This document shows, in pieces, positions 7,371-13,860 of a stretch of DNA of 18,592 nt. A model generated the notes under the pieces. The model was given only the letters and a program-made list of their open reading frames with translations. It was not told the origin of the DNA and made no database searches. Every line of letters starts with the position of its first letter. Position 1 is the first letter of the stretch. Position numbers and translations under genes: made by a program. Source of the stretch: an uncultured Eubacteriales bacterium (lineage in GTDB: Bacteria > Bacillota > Clostridia > Oscillospirales > Oscillospiraceae); contig UQWH01000036.1 in assembly GCA_900544705.1 (NCBI GenBank), forward strand, positions 1-18,592. The letters are read 5' to 3'.

Positions 7371-7400
7371 TTGCGGGCGCGGGCGTGGAAATGGTATGAT
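7371..7400 (+). promoter_or_regulatory. Possible promoter of the ABC ATPase gene
   Basis: TTGCGG (7371-7376), an 18-bp spacer, and TATGAT (7395-7400). A TATAAT at 7359-7364 without a clear -35 is an alternative. Both would give a leader of more than 170 nt before the start codon. Confidence 0.45.
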
Positions 7401-7456
7401 ATAGTGTACCAAGGCAGGCGCGTCTACTCCACAAAATAGACGATGACCGGCCAGAA

Positions 7457-7578
7457 AAGGAGGATAAACACATCCGCAGGGCTTGCGGTGCGGCAGTGTG
7501 GAGACCTGTCGTAATGCGTCGCGCGTCAGCGGACGCGAGGTACGGGCAAGCGGAGGCTTCCGTGCCAGAGCCGGTTGC
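7457..7578 (+). promoter_or_regulatory. Unusual leader: ribosome binding site 115 nt from the start codon
   Basis: AAGGAGG (7457-7463) is followed by ATAAACAC, a perfect context for a start codon, but the next bases are ATCC. The real start ATG lies 107 nt further on at 7579 and has no purine-rich site before it. The 107-nt segment (7472-7578) holds small hairpins (for example CGCGTC/GACGCG at 7522-7527/7532-7537). An in-frame TTG at 7483 would add 32 residues of unconvincing, Arg/Gly/Ser-rich composition. This looks like DNA inserted between ribosome binding site and start, or a structured leader. Confidence 0.5.
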
Positions 7579-8754
7579 ATGGCAAGTGTAACACTGAAAG
7601 ACATCAAAAAGATCTACCCCAACACCGAAACGAAGAAGAAAAAGCACAAGAAGGGCGAACCGGAAGAGAAGAAGCACAATCTTCAGATCACCGACGAAGG
7701 CGTCGTTGCCGTCCAGAAGTTCTCTCTGGACATCAAGGACCGCGAATTCATCGTTCTGGTCGGCCCCTCCGGCTGCGGCAAGTCCACGACGCTGCGCATG
7801 ATCGCCGGTTTGGAGGAGATCACCGAGGGCGAACTGTACATCGGCGACCGTCTGGTCAATGACGTCGCCCCCAAGGATCGCGACATCGCGATGGTGTTCC
7901 AGAACTACGCGCTGTATCCCCATATGACCGTGTTTGAAAATATGGCCTTCTCCCTGAAGCTGAAGAAGGTTCCCAAGAAGGAGATCGAGCAGAAGGTTCG
8001 CGAGGCTGCGGAGATCCTCGGCATCACGGAATATCTCGACCGCAAGCCCAAGGCGCTGTCCGGCGGCCAGCGTCAGCGTGTCGCCATCGGACGCGCCATT
8101 GTGCGCAACCCGCAGGTTCTGCTGATGGATGAGCCGCTGTCCAACCTGGATGCAAAGCTGCGCAACCAGATGCGCGCGGAGATCATCAAGCTGCGCTCCC
8201 GCATCAACACCACCTTTATTTATGTTACTCACGACCAGACGGAGGCCATGACGCTGGGCGACCGCATCGTCATCATGCGCGACGGCTTTATCCAGCAGAT
8301 CGGCACGCCGCAGGAGGTCTTCAACCATCCGACGAATTTGTTCGTTGCGGGCTTCATCGGCACGCCGCAGATGAACTTCTTCCACAACGCGAAGCTCGTC
8401 AAGAAGGACGGGGAGTACGCCGTCGATCTGCTCGGCCGCCACATCGTCCTCGACGCAGAGCGCCAGAAGGTGCTCAAGGGCCGCAATGAGCCGGAACATG
8501 AGCTTATCGTCGGCATCCGCCCGGTGCATCTGACCATCGCCGAGAAGGGCCTGCCCGCGACCATCGACGTTTCCGAGATGATGGGCAGCGAGATGCACCT
8601 GCACCTGAATGTTGAAGGACAGGATGTCATCGCGATCATCCCGACCGCGGGTCTGAGCCTGGACGCCGTCCGCAGCGGCAGCCAGACGCATTTCGATTTT
8701 GACCCCAGCCTCATGCACCTGTTCGATCCGGAAACGGAGAAGAACCTGTTCTGA
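7579..8754 (+). CDS. msmX: MsmX/UgpC-type ABC importer ATPase
   Basis: A 391-aa ATPase of the carbohydrate importer class. Walker A GPSGCGKST (62-70), Q-loop Gln108, signature LSGGQ (160-164), Walker B LLMDEP (181-186), and switch His218 are all intact; residues after about 240 form the regulatory TOBE/OB domains. No permease or binding protein lies nearby. Known: such orphan MsmX/MsmK proteins energise several sugar importers encoded elsewhere. Residues about 15-41 form an insert rich in Lys and Glu between the first two strands, absent from the usual MsmX; it is probably a surface loop. The start is set at MASVTLKDI because the family begins there; it lacks a normal ribosome binding site (see leader). 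Confidence 0.9.
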   Translation: MASVTLKDIKKIYPNTETKKKKHKKGEPEEKKHNLQITDEGVVAVQKFSLDIKDREFIVLVGPSGCGKSTTLRMIAGLEEITEGELYIGDRLVNDVAPKDRDIAMVFQNYALYPHMTVFENMAFSLKLKKVPKKEIEQKVREAAEILGITEYLDRKPKALSGGQRQRVAIGRAIVRNPQVLLMDEPLSNLDAKLRNQMRAEIIKLRSRINTTFIYVTHDQTEAMTLGDRIVIMRDGFIQQIGTPQEVFNHPTNLFVAGFIGTPQMNFFHNAKLVKKDGEYAVDLLGRHIVLDAERQKVLKGRNEPEHELIVGIRPVHLTIAEKGLPATIDVSEMMGSEMHLHLNVEGQDVIAIIPTAGLSLDAVRSGSQTHFDFDPSLMHLFDPETEKNLF

Positions 8755-8916
8755 TAACAAAAGCGGCCGGTCTTCTGCTCCGCCCGTAAAAGAAGAGCAT
8801 AGCCCCTTCACCGAGTCTTTTTCACCGGAACGGCGCCCTTTTCCCTTGCGCTGCACAAAGCGGCGCTGCGGGGAAACGCCTTGTTCCGAAAAAAAGCTCG
8901 AATAGCTGCATGCAGT

Positions 8917-8947
8917 GAAGCCCCGCAGACGTTGTCTGCGGGGCTTC
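8917..8947. terminator. Bidirectional terminator hairpin between convergent genes
   Basis: GAAGCCCCGCAGAC (8917-8930) and GTCTGCGGGGCTTC (8934-8947) form a perfect 14-bp stem with a 3-nt loop. Directly abutting T-runs are missing on both sides; T-rich stretches lie about 10 nt away on the plus strand and about 20 nt away on the minus strand. Its place between converging genes supports termination in both directions. Confidence 0.7.
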
Positions 8948-9027
8948 ATCTATGCTTTCTTATTTGAACTCCACTTTACCGGGCGCTTTTCAAATTCCGC
9001 AGGGATTTTGCATCACCCCGCAGGATG

Positions 9028-9075
9028 CGGCAGACCCCTTGCGGGCAAGGCCGGTCCCTACGGGTGCGAACGGGT
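9028..9075 (-). repeat. Dispersed palindromic repeat, copy B
   Basis: On the minus strand it reads TTCGCACCCGTAGGGACCGG, then CCTTGCCCGCAAGG. It is a diverged member of the family with the core at 9053-9067. A CCTTGC/GCAAGG inverted repeat lies inside. Confidence 0.6.
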
Positions 9076-9122
9076 TCCCGATCCGTTAATCGAAGCTCTG
9101 AAACCAATGCGCAGGATTTTCC

Positions 9123-10055
9123 TTACTTTCCCGTCAGCTCCGCGAGGAGTTTGCGCTCCTCGGTCAGACCCTTGGAGACGGGCTTGCCAAGATAGAACGC
9201 CACATACAGCCCCGGTCCGATGGAAGCGCCGCAGGCCTGACATACCGTCGTGACGATAACCTCACGCGGGTGGAACTCCTCCTCAATGCGGCGCTTGAGC
9301 TCCAGCGCCTGCTCCTCACGCACGGAATGGGTCACGAAAATGATCTGCTCCTCTGGGTTTTCGATCGTCCGGCGGATGTACTCAATAGAGGTATCAATCG
9401 CCGTTTTACGACCGCGTACCTTACCGATGGGCGTGCTCAGACCGGTTTCTCCCAGATCCGCCAGCGGACGGATGCCGACGAGCGTACCCATCACTGCGGC
9501 GGCGCCGGAAACGCGTCCCATGCGCTTGCAGAAGAACAAATCCTCCAGAACGCCCATCTGATGCACGCGCAGACGGTTGGCCTCCAGCCAGTCGGCGGTT
9601 TCGTCGAGGGTCTTTCCCGCAGCGCGCAGCTCACTGGCCTTCGTCAGAAGCAGCGCTTCGGCGCCGCAGTAGCGCAGAGAATCGACGCAGCGGATTTTCC
9701 GCTCAGGATACTTCTCGCGCAGCTCCCCGGCGACGGTGCAGGAGACGGAATAGGTTCCGCTCAGGCCGCTGGCGATGCTGACAAACAGCACGTCGCGCCC
9801 CTGCTTCAGATATTTTTCAAACAGCTCGCCAAATTCCTGCGGCGAGGGCAAAGACGTGGAATACAGCGCCTTCTTGTCCTTCATGCTGCCGTAGTACTCC
9901 TCAGGCGTCATATTGCCCCAGTCCAGATCGGATAATTCGGAGTGGCCGTCCGGAAAGACGAGCACGCCATGGACATAATCCTCCACGCCGAAGCGCTCGC
10001 GCAGATCCCTGGTCATGTCGCTGGCCGTATCGGTAATGATGACAAAATTGTGCAT
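9123..10055 (-). CDS. DegV family fatty-acid-binding protein (FakB-like)
   Basis: A 310-aa protein. It opens with IITDTASDM (6-14), has STSLPSPQEF (66-75) and the lipid-pocket motif SIASGLSGTYS (93-103), and later KRMGRVSG. All are typical of DegV/FakB. Known: these proteins hold a fatty acid that the kinase FakA phosphorylates for membrane lipid synthesis. Cells often have several DegV paralogs with different chain preferences. No fakA is nearby. GGGAGGAAG lies just before the ATG on the minus strand. A consensus promoter (10085-10113) drives it. The length is slightly above the usual 280-290 residues. Confidence 0.9.
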   Translation of the reverse strand: MHNFVIITDTASDMTRDLRERFGVEDYVHGVLVFPDGHSELSDLDWGNMTPEEYYGSMKDKKALYSTSLPSPQEFGELFEKYLKQGRDVLFVSIASGLSGTYSVSCTVAGELREKYPERKIRCVDSLRYCGAEALLLTKASELRAAGKTLDETADWLEANRLRVHQMGVLEDLFFCKRMGRVSGAAAVMGTLVGIRPLADLGETGLSTPIGKVRGRKTAIDTSIEYIRRTIENPEEQIIFVTHSVREEQALELKRRIEEEFHPREVIVTTVCQACGASIGPGLYVAFYLGKPVSKGLTEERKLLAELTGK

Positions 10056-10084
10056 GGTTCTTCCTCCCTCTTTCTTATGAATTC

Positions 10085-10113
10085 ATTATAGTATGATATT
10101 TTCTCTTTTGCAA
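10085..10113 (-). promoter_or_regulatory. Promoter of degV
   Basis: On the minus strand: TTGCAA (10113-10108), 17 bp, TATAAT (10090-10085), 30 bp before the start codon. It is back to back with the hydrolase promoter. Confidence 0.85.
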
Positions 10114-10152
10114 GCCTAAAAAACCATATTTTTATGATTTCCGTTTTCGGCA

Positions 10153-10181
10153 TTTACTTTTCACCGGACATCCGGTATAAT
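10153..10181 (+). promoter_or_regulatory. Promoter of the hydrolase gene with a palindrome in its spacer
   Basis: TTTACT (10153-10158), 17 bp, TATAAT (10176-10181). The spacer holds the inverted repeat ACCGGA-CA-TCCGGT (10163-10176), ending at the first base of the -10. A protein bound there would block polymerase, so it is a plausible operator. Confidence 0.7.
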
Positions 10182-10213
10182 GAACAGCAGAAATTGAGAG
10201 AGAGGTGTTTCCC

Positions 10214-11173
10214 ATGCAGACTTGGGTATGGATTCTGATCGGCATCGCAGCGTTTTTGCTGCTGTCGTTTGGCGGTATGATCGCCGCTACCCTGCCGATC
10301 GCCAGGAAGGTCTACCATTCCATCCTTGTCCGCACGGACCAGGATAAGTGGAAGCGCGCCAACAGCTACCCCCCGAACAAGGAGCACACCCGTATGTTCG
10401 ATCTCGGAATGCAGTGGGCTGCCGACCACATCGACCGGATGCATCCGGTGCAGATCGAGAACGACGGCTTGAAGCTTGCCGGCGAATACTTCGACTTCGG
10501 CGCTGACCGCTGCGCGATCATCTTCCCCGGCCGGACGGAATCGCTGTACTACAGCTACTATTTCGCCCCGCCCTATGTGCAGGCCGGCTGCAATGTGCTG
10601 GTCGTCGATTCCCGCGCGCACGGTCTGAGCGAGGGCAAGTACAACTACTGCGGCACGCGCGAATATTCCGATGTCATCGCGTGGACGCGCTTTGCAAACG
10701 AACAGCTGCACAACAGCGACGTTGTCCTGCATGGCATCTGCGTCGGCGGCGCGGCGGTGGTGCTGGCGGCGGCGCGGCCGGAATTCCCGGCCTGTGTGTC
10801 GCACATCGTGGTGGAGGGGCTGTTCGCCACCTTCCGCGAATCCTTCAAGCTGCACATGAAAGCGGAGAAGAAGCCCGTCTTCCCGGTTCTGAACGAGATC
10901 TTCTGGGTCGCGCGCAGGGAATCCGGCCTGAAGGTTCGCGAGAGTGCGCCCATCCGCTGCATCGATAAGGTGCGCGTCCCCATCCTGTTTCTGCACGGAA
11001 CGAAGGACACCTTTTCCCTGCCGAAGCGCGCCCGGCAGCTCTATGCCAAATGCACCGCGCCAAAGCAGCTTGTCTGGATGGACAAGGGCTCCCATTCGCA
11101 CCTGCGCATCAACAATACCGAGGTCTATGACGGCGCGATCCTGGCATTTCTGGAGCCGTCAGTGGTTGCATAA
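10214..11173 (+). CDS. Membrane-anchored alpha/beta hydrolase with a Cys nucleophile elbow
   Basis: A 319-aa protein. An N-terminal hydrophobic segment (about 5-28) probably anchors it. The hydrolase fold is shown by the DSRAHGLSEG loop (132-141), the nucleophile elbow H173-G-I-C176-V-G-G (173-179), the acid loop HGTKD265 (261-265), and the C-terminal GSHSH (292-296) that supplies the catalytic His. The elbow normally reads GxSxG; here Cys176 takes the Ser position. Known: Cys nucleophiles occur in dienelactone hydrolases. The substrate is unknown; esterase, acyltransferase or peptidase activity is possible. AGAGGTG (10201-10207) lies 6 nt before ATG 10214; a GTG at 10205 overlaps that site and is less likely. 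It is a single-gene transcript. Confidence 0.8.
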   Translation: MQTWVWILIGIAAFLLLSFGGMIAATLPIARKVYHSILVRTDQDKWKRANSYPPNKEHTRMFDLGMQWAADHIDRMHPVQIENDGLKLAGEYFDFGADRCAIIFPGRTESLYYSYYFAPPYVQAGCNVLVVDSRAHGLSEGKYNYCGTREYSDVIAWTRFANEQLHNSDVVLHGICVGGAAVVLAAARPEFPACVSHIVVEGLFATFRESFKLHMKAEKKPVFPVLNEIFWVARRESGLKVRESAPIRCIDKVRVPILFLHGTKDTFSLPKRARQLYAKCTAPKQLVWMDKGSHSHLRINNTEVYDGAILAFLEPSVVA

Positions 11174-11194
11174 CACGATTTTCCTGCAATCCGA

Positions 11195-11223
11195 TTGACA
11201 GCCGCGCAAACTTTGTTTATAAT
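11195..11223 (+). promoter_or_regulatory. Consensus promoter of the zinc-ribbon membrane protein gene
   Basis: TTGACA (11195-11200), exactly 17 bp, TATAAT (11218-11223): both hexamers perfect. It lies 50 bp before the start codon and 21 bp after the hydrolase stop. Confidence 0.9.
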
Positions 11224-11272
11224 GGAAGTAATCATCGGCGGTTCCCGCCGAATCAAGAGGGAGGAAACTCAT

Positions 11273-12124
11273 ATGGCAGGTTTCTGCACAAAATGCGGCC
11301 GCCCCTTGCCTGAAAACGGCATCTGCCCCTGCACGCAGCAGGCACAGGTCCCTCCTCAGGCGCAGCCGGCCCCGCAATATCAGCCTCAGCAGCAGCAGTA
11401 TCAGCCCAAACAGCCGCAATATCAGCCTCAGCAGCCGCAATATCAGCCTCAGTACCAGCAGGCGCCTGTTCAGACGCCGCCCAAGGCCGAGCCCCAGCCG
11501 CCTAAGGAGCCCAGCGCCTTTGGTTTGGCGATTGCCGATCTGCCCAAAAAGTTTATCCGCTTCGTCAAGGATCCCGTTGCAGAGCTGAAAAGCTCCGTCG
11601 AGAAGAAGGATATGATGGGCGGCATCGTCGGCATGGCCGTCGCGGTCATCGCCTGCTTCATGACAATGCTGTTCTATGCGCTGCGCTGGGGCTACGGCTT
11701 CGCGGCGGTGGCATGGATCGTGGATGGTCTGTTTCTGCCGGTGGTGGCAGGTGGCTTCACGCTGCTCGGCTTTTTCGTCCTGAGCAAGCTCGGCAAGGTG
11801 CAGGCGGACTTCAAGGGAATGCTTGCCGCAGTCGGTACGGGCGCGCTCGTTCCCGCCGCGCTGACGCTGACCTCCGGTCTGTTCCAGTTCCTCGGCACAT
11901 GGTTCTTCAGCCTGTTTGCCATTCTGATCGTCACAGTCTGGGTTATCACCGCCTTCCTGACGGTGTTCCATGTCTATGGTGTGCAGACCAAGGCGCTGAA
12001 CCTGCTGGTATTCGTCGGCTTCTGCCTCGTTGCATATTACAACGTCGACTGGATGCGTGACTGGTTTGTCAGTTCCGTGTGGTCCTACTCCTCGCTGAGC
12101 GACGTTTTCTCCTATTTCAACTAA
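11273..12124 (+). CDS. Zinc-ribbon, Q/P/Y-repeat, multi-pass membrane protein (YIP1-like)
   Basis: A 283-aa protein. It opens with a mini zinc ribbon, C5-x2-C8 and C18-x-C20. A low-complexity linker follows (about 24-78), made of Gln, Pro and Tyr and including four 7-residue repeats of the PQYQPQQ type. From about 85 a soluble stretch leads into about five hydrophobic segments (about 113-265). Zinc ribbon plus linker plus YIP1-like membrane domain is a common Firmicutes design of unknown function, perhaps in membrane or envelope organisation. AGAGGGAGG lies 8 nt before ATG 11273. It has its own perfect promoter and a strong terminator, so it is probably well expressed. Confidence 0.75.
   Translation: MAGFCTKCGRPLPENGICPCTQQAQVPPQAQPAPQYQPQQQQYQPKQPQYQPQQPQYQPQYQQAPVQTPPKAEPQPPKEPSAFGLAIADLPKKFIRFVKDPVAELKSSVEKKDMMGGIVGMAVAVIACFMTMLFYALRWGYGFAAVAWIVDGLFLPVVAGGFTLLGFFVLSKLGKVQADFKGMLAAVGTGALVPAALTLTSGLFQFLGTWFFSLFAILIVTVWVITAFLTVFHVYGVQTKALNLLVFVGFCLVAYYNVDWMRDWFVSSVWSYSSLSDVFSYFN
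11372..11455 (+). repeat. Four in-frame 21-bp tandem repeats
   Basis: Units at 11372-11392, 11393-11413, 11414-11434 and 11435-11455. Units one and three are identical, unit four differs only near its end, and unit two is more diverged. The period is a multiple of three, so copy-number change would alter linker length without breaking the frame. Confidence 0.85.
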
Positions 12125-12134
12125 ACGGTACATC

Positions 12135-12167
12135 AAAAGGACGCTGTCTTCTGACAGCGTCCTTTTT
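12135..12167 (+). terminator. Intrinsic terminator after the zinc-ribbon membrane protein gene
   Basis: AAAAGGACGCTGTC (12135-12148), loop TTCT, and GACAGCGTCCTTTTT (12153-12167). A perfect stem with A and T tails; the A tail makes it usable on the minus strand too, for tadA. Confidence 0.95.
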
Positions 12168-12224
12168 GTATTGCAGAATTTGTTCAGGCGTGTAAAAATG
12201 TTCGCACCCATGAACGGTTAGAAA

Positions 12225-12275
12225 TTCGCCCGCACCCGTAGGGAACGGGCTTGCCCGTTCCGCTGTGCAGGCACC
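12225..12275 (+). repeat. Dispersed palindromic repeat, copy C
   Basis: It contains CGCCCGCACCCGTAGGG, with the core at 12232-12246, and the perfect inverted repeat GGAACGGGC-TT-GCCCGTTCC (12242-12261), followed by GTGCAGGCACCGGC. It lies just after the tadA stop codon, where it could also act as an RNA 3' hairpin for tadA. Confidence 0.8.
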
Positions 12276-12279
12276 GGCA

Positions 12280-12765
12280 TTATCCTTTCTCCGGCTTTTT
12301 CCACGTTTTGACCACGGGATTCTCCCGCAGATACCGGAAAAAATCCGTTAAAAGGCCGCGGCACTCCTCCTCCAGCACGCCCGGCTGCACCGTCGGACGG
12401 TGGTTGTAGGGCAGGGCAAACAGATCCGTCAGGCTGCCGCAGGAACCGGCCTTCGGGTCGGATGCGCCGAACACCACGCGCGGGATGCGCGCATTGATGA
12501 TGGCCCCGGCGCACATCGGGCAGGGCTCCAGTGTGACATAGAGCGTGCAGCGCCACAGCCGCCAGCCGCCGAGCGTGCGGCAGGCTTCGTTGATCGCCTC
12601 CAGCTCCGCGTGGCTAAGGGCATTTTTTGCGCGCTCGCGGCGGTTCCGGCCGCGACCGACGATGGTTTCGCCGTCGACCACGACGCAGCCGACCGGCACC
12701 TCGCCCTCGGCAGCCGCCTCGCGGGCCAGCGCGATCGCTTCGCGCATGAATTCTTCGTCAGTCAT
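12280..12765 (-). CDS. tadA: tRNA-specific adenosine deaminase TadA
   Basis: A 161-aa zinc deaminase. It has the H-A-E motif (in SHAELEAI) that binds zinc and shuttles the proton, and the P-C-x2-C motif in LEPCPMCAGAI; both match TadA, and PRVVFGASDPKAG and LTDLF are typical of the family. Known: TadA converts A34 to inosine in tRNA-Arg(ACG). The start at 12765 is chosen because the promoter -10 (12782-12787) would start the transcript about 10 nt upstream of it, leaving upstream in-frame ATGs (12777, 12786) at or before the start of the mRNA. GGTGA provides a weak ribosome binding site. The leader would thus be very short. Confidence 0.93.
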   Translation of the reverse strand: MTDEEFMREAIALAREAAAEGEVPVGCVVVDGETIVGRGRNRRERAKNALSHAELEAINEACRTLGGWRLWRCTLYVTLEPCPMCAGAIINARIPRVVFGASDPKAGSCGSLTDLFALPYNHRPTVQPGVLEEECRGLLTDFFRYLRENPVVKTWKKPEKG

Positions 12766-12781
12766 GTTGATCACCATGGTT

Positions 12782-12810
12782 ATCATATCCGAACTTCCGC
12801 GCCGCGTCAA
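12782..12810 (-). promoter_or_regulatory. Promoter of tadA
   Basis: On the minus strand: TTGACG (12810-12805), 17 bp, TATGAT (12787-12782). The start codon at 12765 follows within about 20 bases, implying a nearly leaderless message. Confidence 0.75.
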
Positions 12811-12842
12811 GGGGGGGAGGGTTCAATGAGATGGTCGCAGAT

Positions 12843-12896
12843 TTCAGCCGCACCCGTAGGGAACACTCTTGCGCGTTCCGCGGGCTGGCACCGGCG
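12843..12896 (+). repeat. Dispersed palindromic repeat, copy D
   Basis: The core GCACCCGTAGGGAAC at 12850-12864 is identical to copy C. The inner inverted repeat is degraded (GGAACACTC/GCGCGTTCC); the 3' part GGCTGGCACCGGC resembles copy C. Confidence 0.75.
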
Positions 12897-12964
12897 ATAA
12901 CGGAAATGCCAGCGGCAGTTCTCTTAAAGCGCGGTTTTTCGCTTCTCTTGTCGAACGGAAATGC

Positions 12965-12993
12965 TTGACTTTCCCACGCGGAGATAGTAGACT
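12965..12993 (+). promoter_or_regulatory. Promoter of the zinc-ribbon/sigma4 operon
   Basis: TTGACT (12965-12970), 17 bp, TAGACT (12988-12993). It predicts a leader of about 130 nt before the first gene. Confidence 0.6.
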
Positions 12994-13065
12994 CGTGTTG
13001 TAAGGAACTGGAAATTACTGGAAAATAATCTTTTCTAATTTGTTTCCAATTTCATGTTATTCTCC

Positions 13066-13085
13066 TTCAAAACGGTTGTTTTGAA
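13066..13085 (+). promoter_or_regulatory. Leader hairpin upstream of the small zinc-ribbon gene
   Basis: TTCAAAAC (13066-13073) pairs with GTTTTGAA (13078-13085) around the loop GGTT. It lies 46 nt before the start codon. The preceding leader (13000-13060) is unusually AT-rich for this genome. It could be a regulator site or an RNA element. Confidence 0.4.
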
Positions 13086-13130
13086 CTGCCTCGCATGGAT
13101 AAGCTGAATTCCAACGGGAGGTGATTCCAG

Positions 13131-13283
13131 ATGACCGAACAGGTTTGCTGGTGCGACCGCTGCGGCACGGAGCTGCCGGTCGGCAGCTTCTGCTACCGCA
13201 TTGATGGGCAGCGTATTTGCCCGGACTGTCTTGCGTCCTTTGCCGAATCGTATTTCCGGCTTGCATTGGAGCTGATCGTATGA
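13131..13283 (+). CDS. 50-aa zinc-ribbon microprotein
   Basis: It opens MTEQVCWCDRCG and has CxCxxC (Cys6, 8, 11), a later Cys21, and a second pair C30-P-D-C33, so at least four cysteines are placed to bind one zinc. The last 15 residues (ASFAESYFRLALELIV) form an amphipathic helix. GGGAGGTGAT, close to the full anti-16S match, lies about 9 nt before the ATG, so translation should be strong. The stop TGA overlaps the next ATG (ATGA). Function unknown; zinc ribbons of this size often serve protein or nucleic acid contacts. Its linkage to a sigma4-like gene suggests a role in transcription. Confidence 0.7.
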   Translation: MTEQVCWCDRCGTELPVGSFCYRIDGQRICPDCLASFAESYFRLALELIV

Positions 13284-13513
13284 GCCTGGCAGCGCTTTCC
13301 GAGGGCTACCTCCATTCCGCGCTGCTGCTGCGCGCACGGCTGTCGCAGCTTCGGCGGGAGGTGCAGAGCTGCCCGGACGCAGAGGGCCGTGCGGCGCTCC
13401 GCCACCGCATCGCGATCCTTGCGGCGATGCAGACGCAGTGCTACGAGCTGGCCGAGCTGACCGCGCACTATTACGAAAGGGGTTTTTACCGCAATGAAAG
13501 ATATACTCTCTGA
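13280..13513 (+). CDS. 77-aa helical protein, second gene of the sigma4 operon
   Basis: Starts at ATG 13280 within the ATGA overlap with the zinc-ribbon gene. The sequence is almost wholly helical and rich in Leu, Ala, Arg and Glu: LLLRARLSQLRREV, then RAALRHRIAILAAMQTQCYELAELTAHYYERGF. It looks like a helical hairpin or coiled coil. No known family is recognised. Its end overlaps the third gene by 20 bp. It probably binds one of its operon partners. Confidence 0.65.
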   Translation: MSLAALSEGYLHSALLLRARLSQLRREVQSCPDAEGRAALRHRIAILAAMQTQCYELAELTAHYYERGFYRNERYTL

Positions 13514-13733
13514 ATACTCCGACCCCTATCTGCCGCGCAGCGTCCAGCTCCGGCGGATGAAAAGCGTGATTGAGCGCGAACTGACCAGAGTGCAGCGCGA
13601 GATCCTCTGCGCGGTATATTTTGAGGGGAAAACACAGAAACAGATCGCGCAGGAGCGCGGCGTGAGCTGCGCGACGGTCTGCCGTACGCTGCACCGGGCG
13701 GAAACACGCCTGCGGCGCTATCTGCGGTACTGA
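13494..13733 (+). CDS. 79-aa sigma-70 region 4-like HTH regulator
   Basis: Residues about 29-75 match sigma region 4: ELTRVQREILCAVYFEGKTQ, then the helix-turn-helix KQIAQERGVSCATVCRTLHRAETRLRRYL. There is no region 2, so it cannot act as a normal sigma factor alone. The N-terminal part (MKDILSEYSDPYLPRSVQLRRM) is a separate short module. Known: stand-alone region 4-like proteins act as positive regulators in phages (Xpf/ArpU types) or as anti-sigma-like partners. GAAAGGGG (13475-13482) precedes the start. It is the last gene of the trio. The target promoters are unknown. Confidence 0.75.
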   Translation: MKDILSEYSDPYLPRSVQLRRMKSVIERELTRVQREILCAVYFEGKTQKQIAQERGVSCATVCRTLHRAETRLRRYLRY

Positions 13734-13770
13734 ACCGGACGGAGGCAGCTTCTTCCGCTTTGCGGACAAA

Positions 13771-13806
13771 AATTGCCCGCAGGGAACGTCTTCCCTGCGG
13801 GTGCGT
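13771..13806 (-). repeat. Dispersed palindromic repeat, copy E
   Basis: A perfect 11-bp stem CCCGCAGGGAA (13776-13786) and TTCCCTGCGGG (13791-13801) with loop CGTC. On the minus strand it reads GCACCCGCAGGGAAGACG, a variant of the core. Confidence 0.75.
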
Positions 13807-13830
13807 GTCGAAAGCCCCTTTTCGACACGC
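13803..13830 (+). terminator. Hairpin adjoining repeat E
   Basis: GCGTGTCGAAA (13803-13813) pairs with TTTCGACACGC (13820-13830) around GCCCCT. It is a perfect 11-bp stem 70 bp after the sigma4 gene stop. No T-run follows, so the terminator role is tentative. Confidence 0.4.
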
Positions 13831-13860
13831 TGGCAGGCTGCAAAAAGGTTCGGAAGACAA

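Larger units (their letters stand above)
8755..9122. other. Convergent intergenic spacer
   Basis: It lies between the ends of the ABC ATPase gene and degV. It contains a strong hairpin (8917-8947) and one dispersed repeat (copy B). No gene with a ribosome binding site is visible in the remaining sequence. Confidence 0.7.

Noticed and set aside
7270..8949. A 559-codon open frame on the minus strand opposite the ABC ATPase gene
   Set aside because: It mirrors a clear ATPase gene in GC-rich DNA, has no recognisable domain and a low-complexity composition; a shadow frame.
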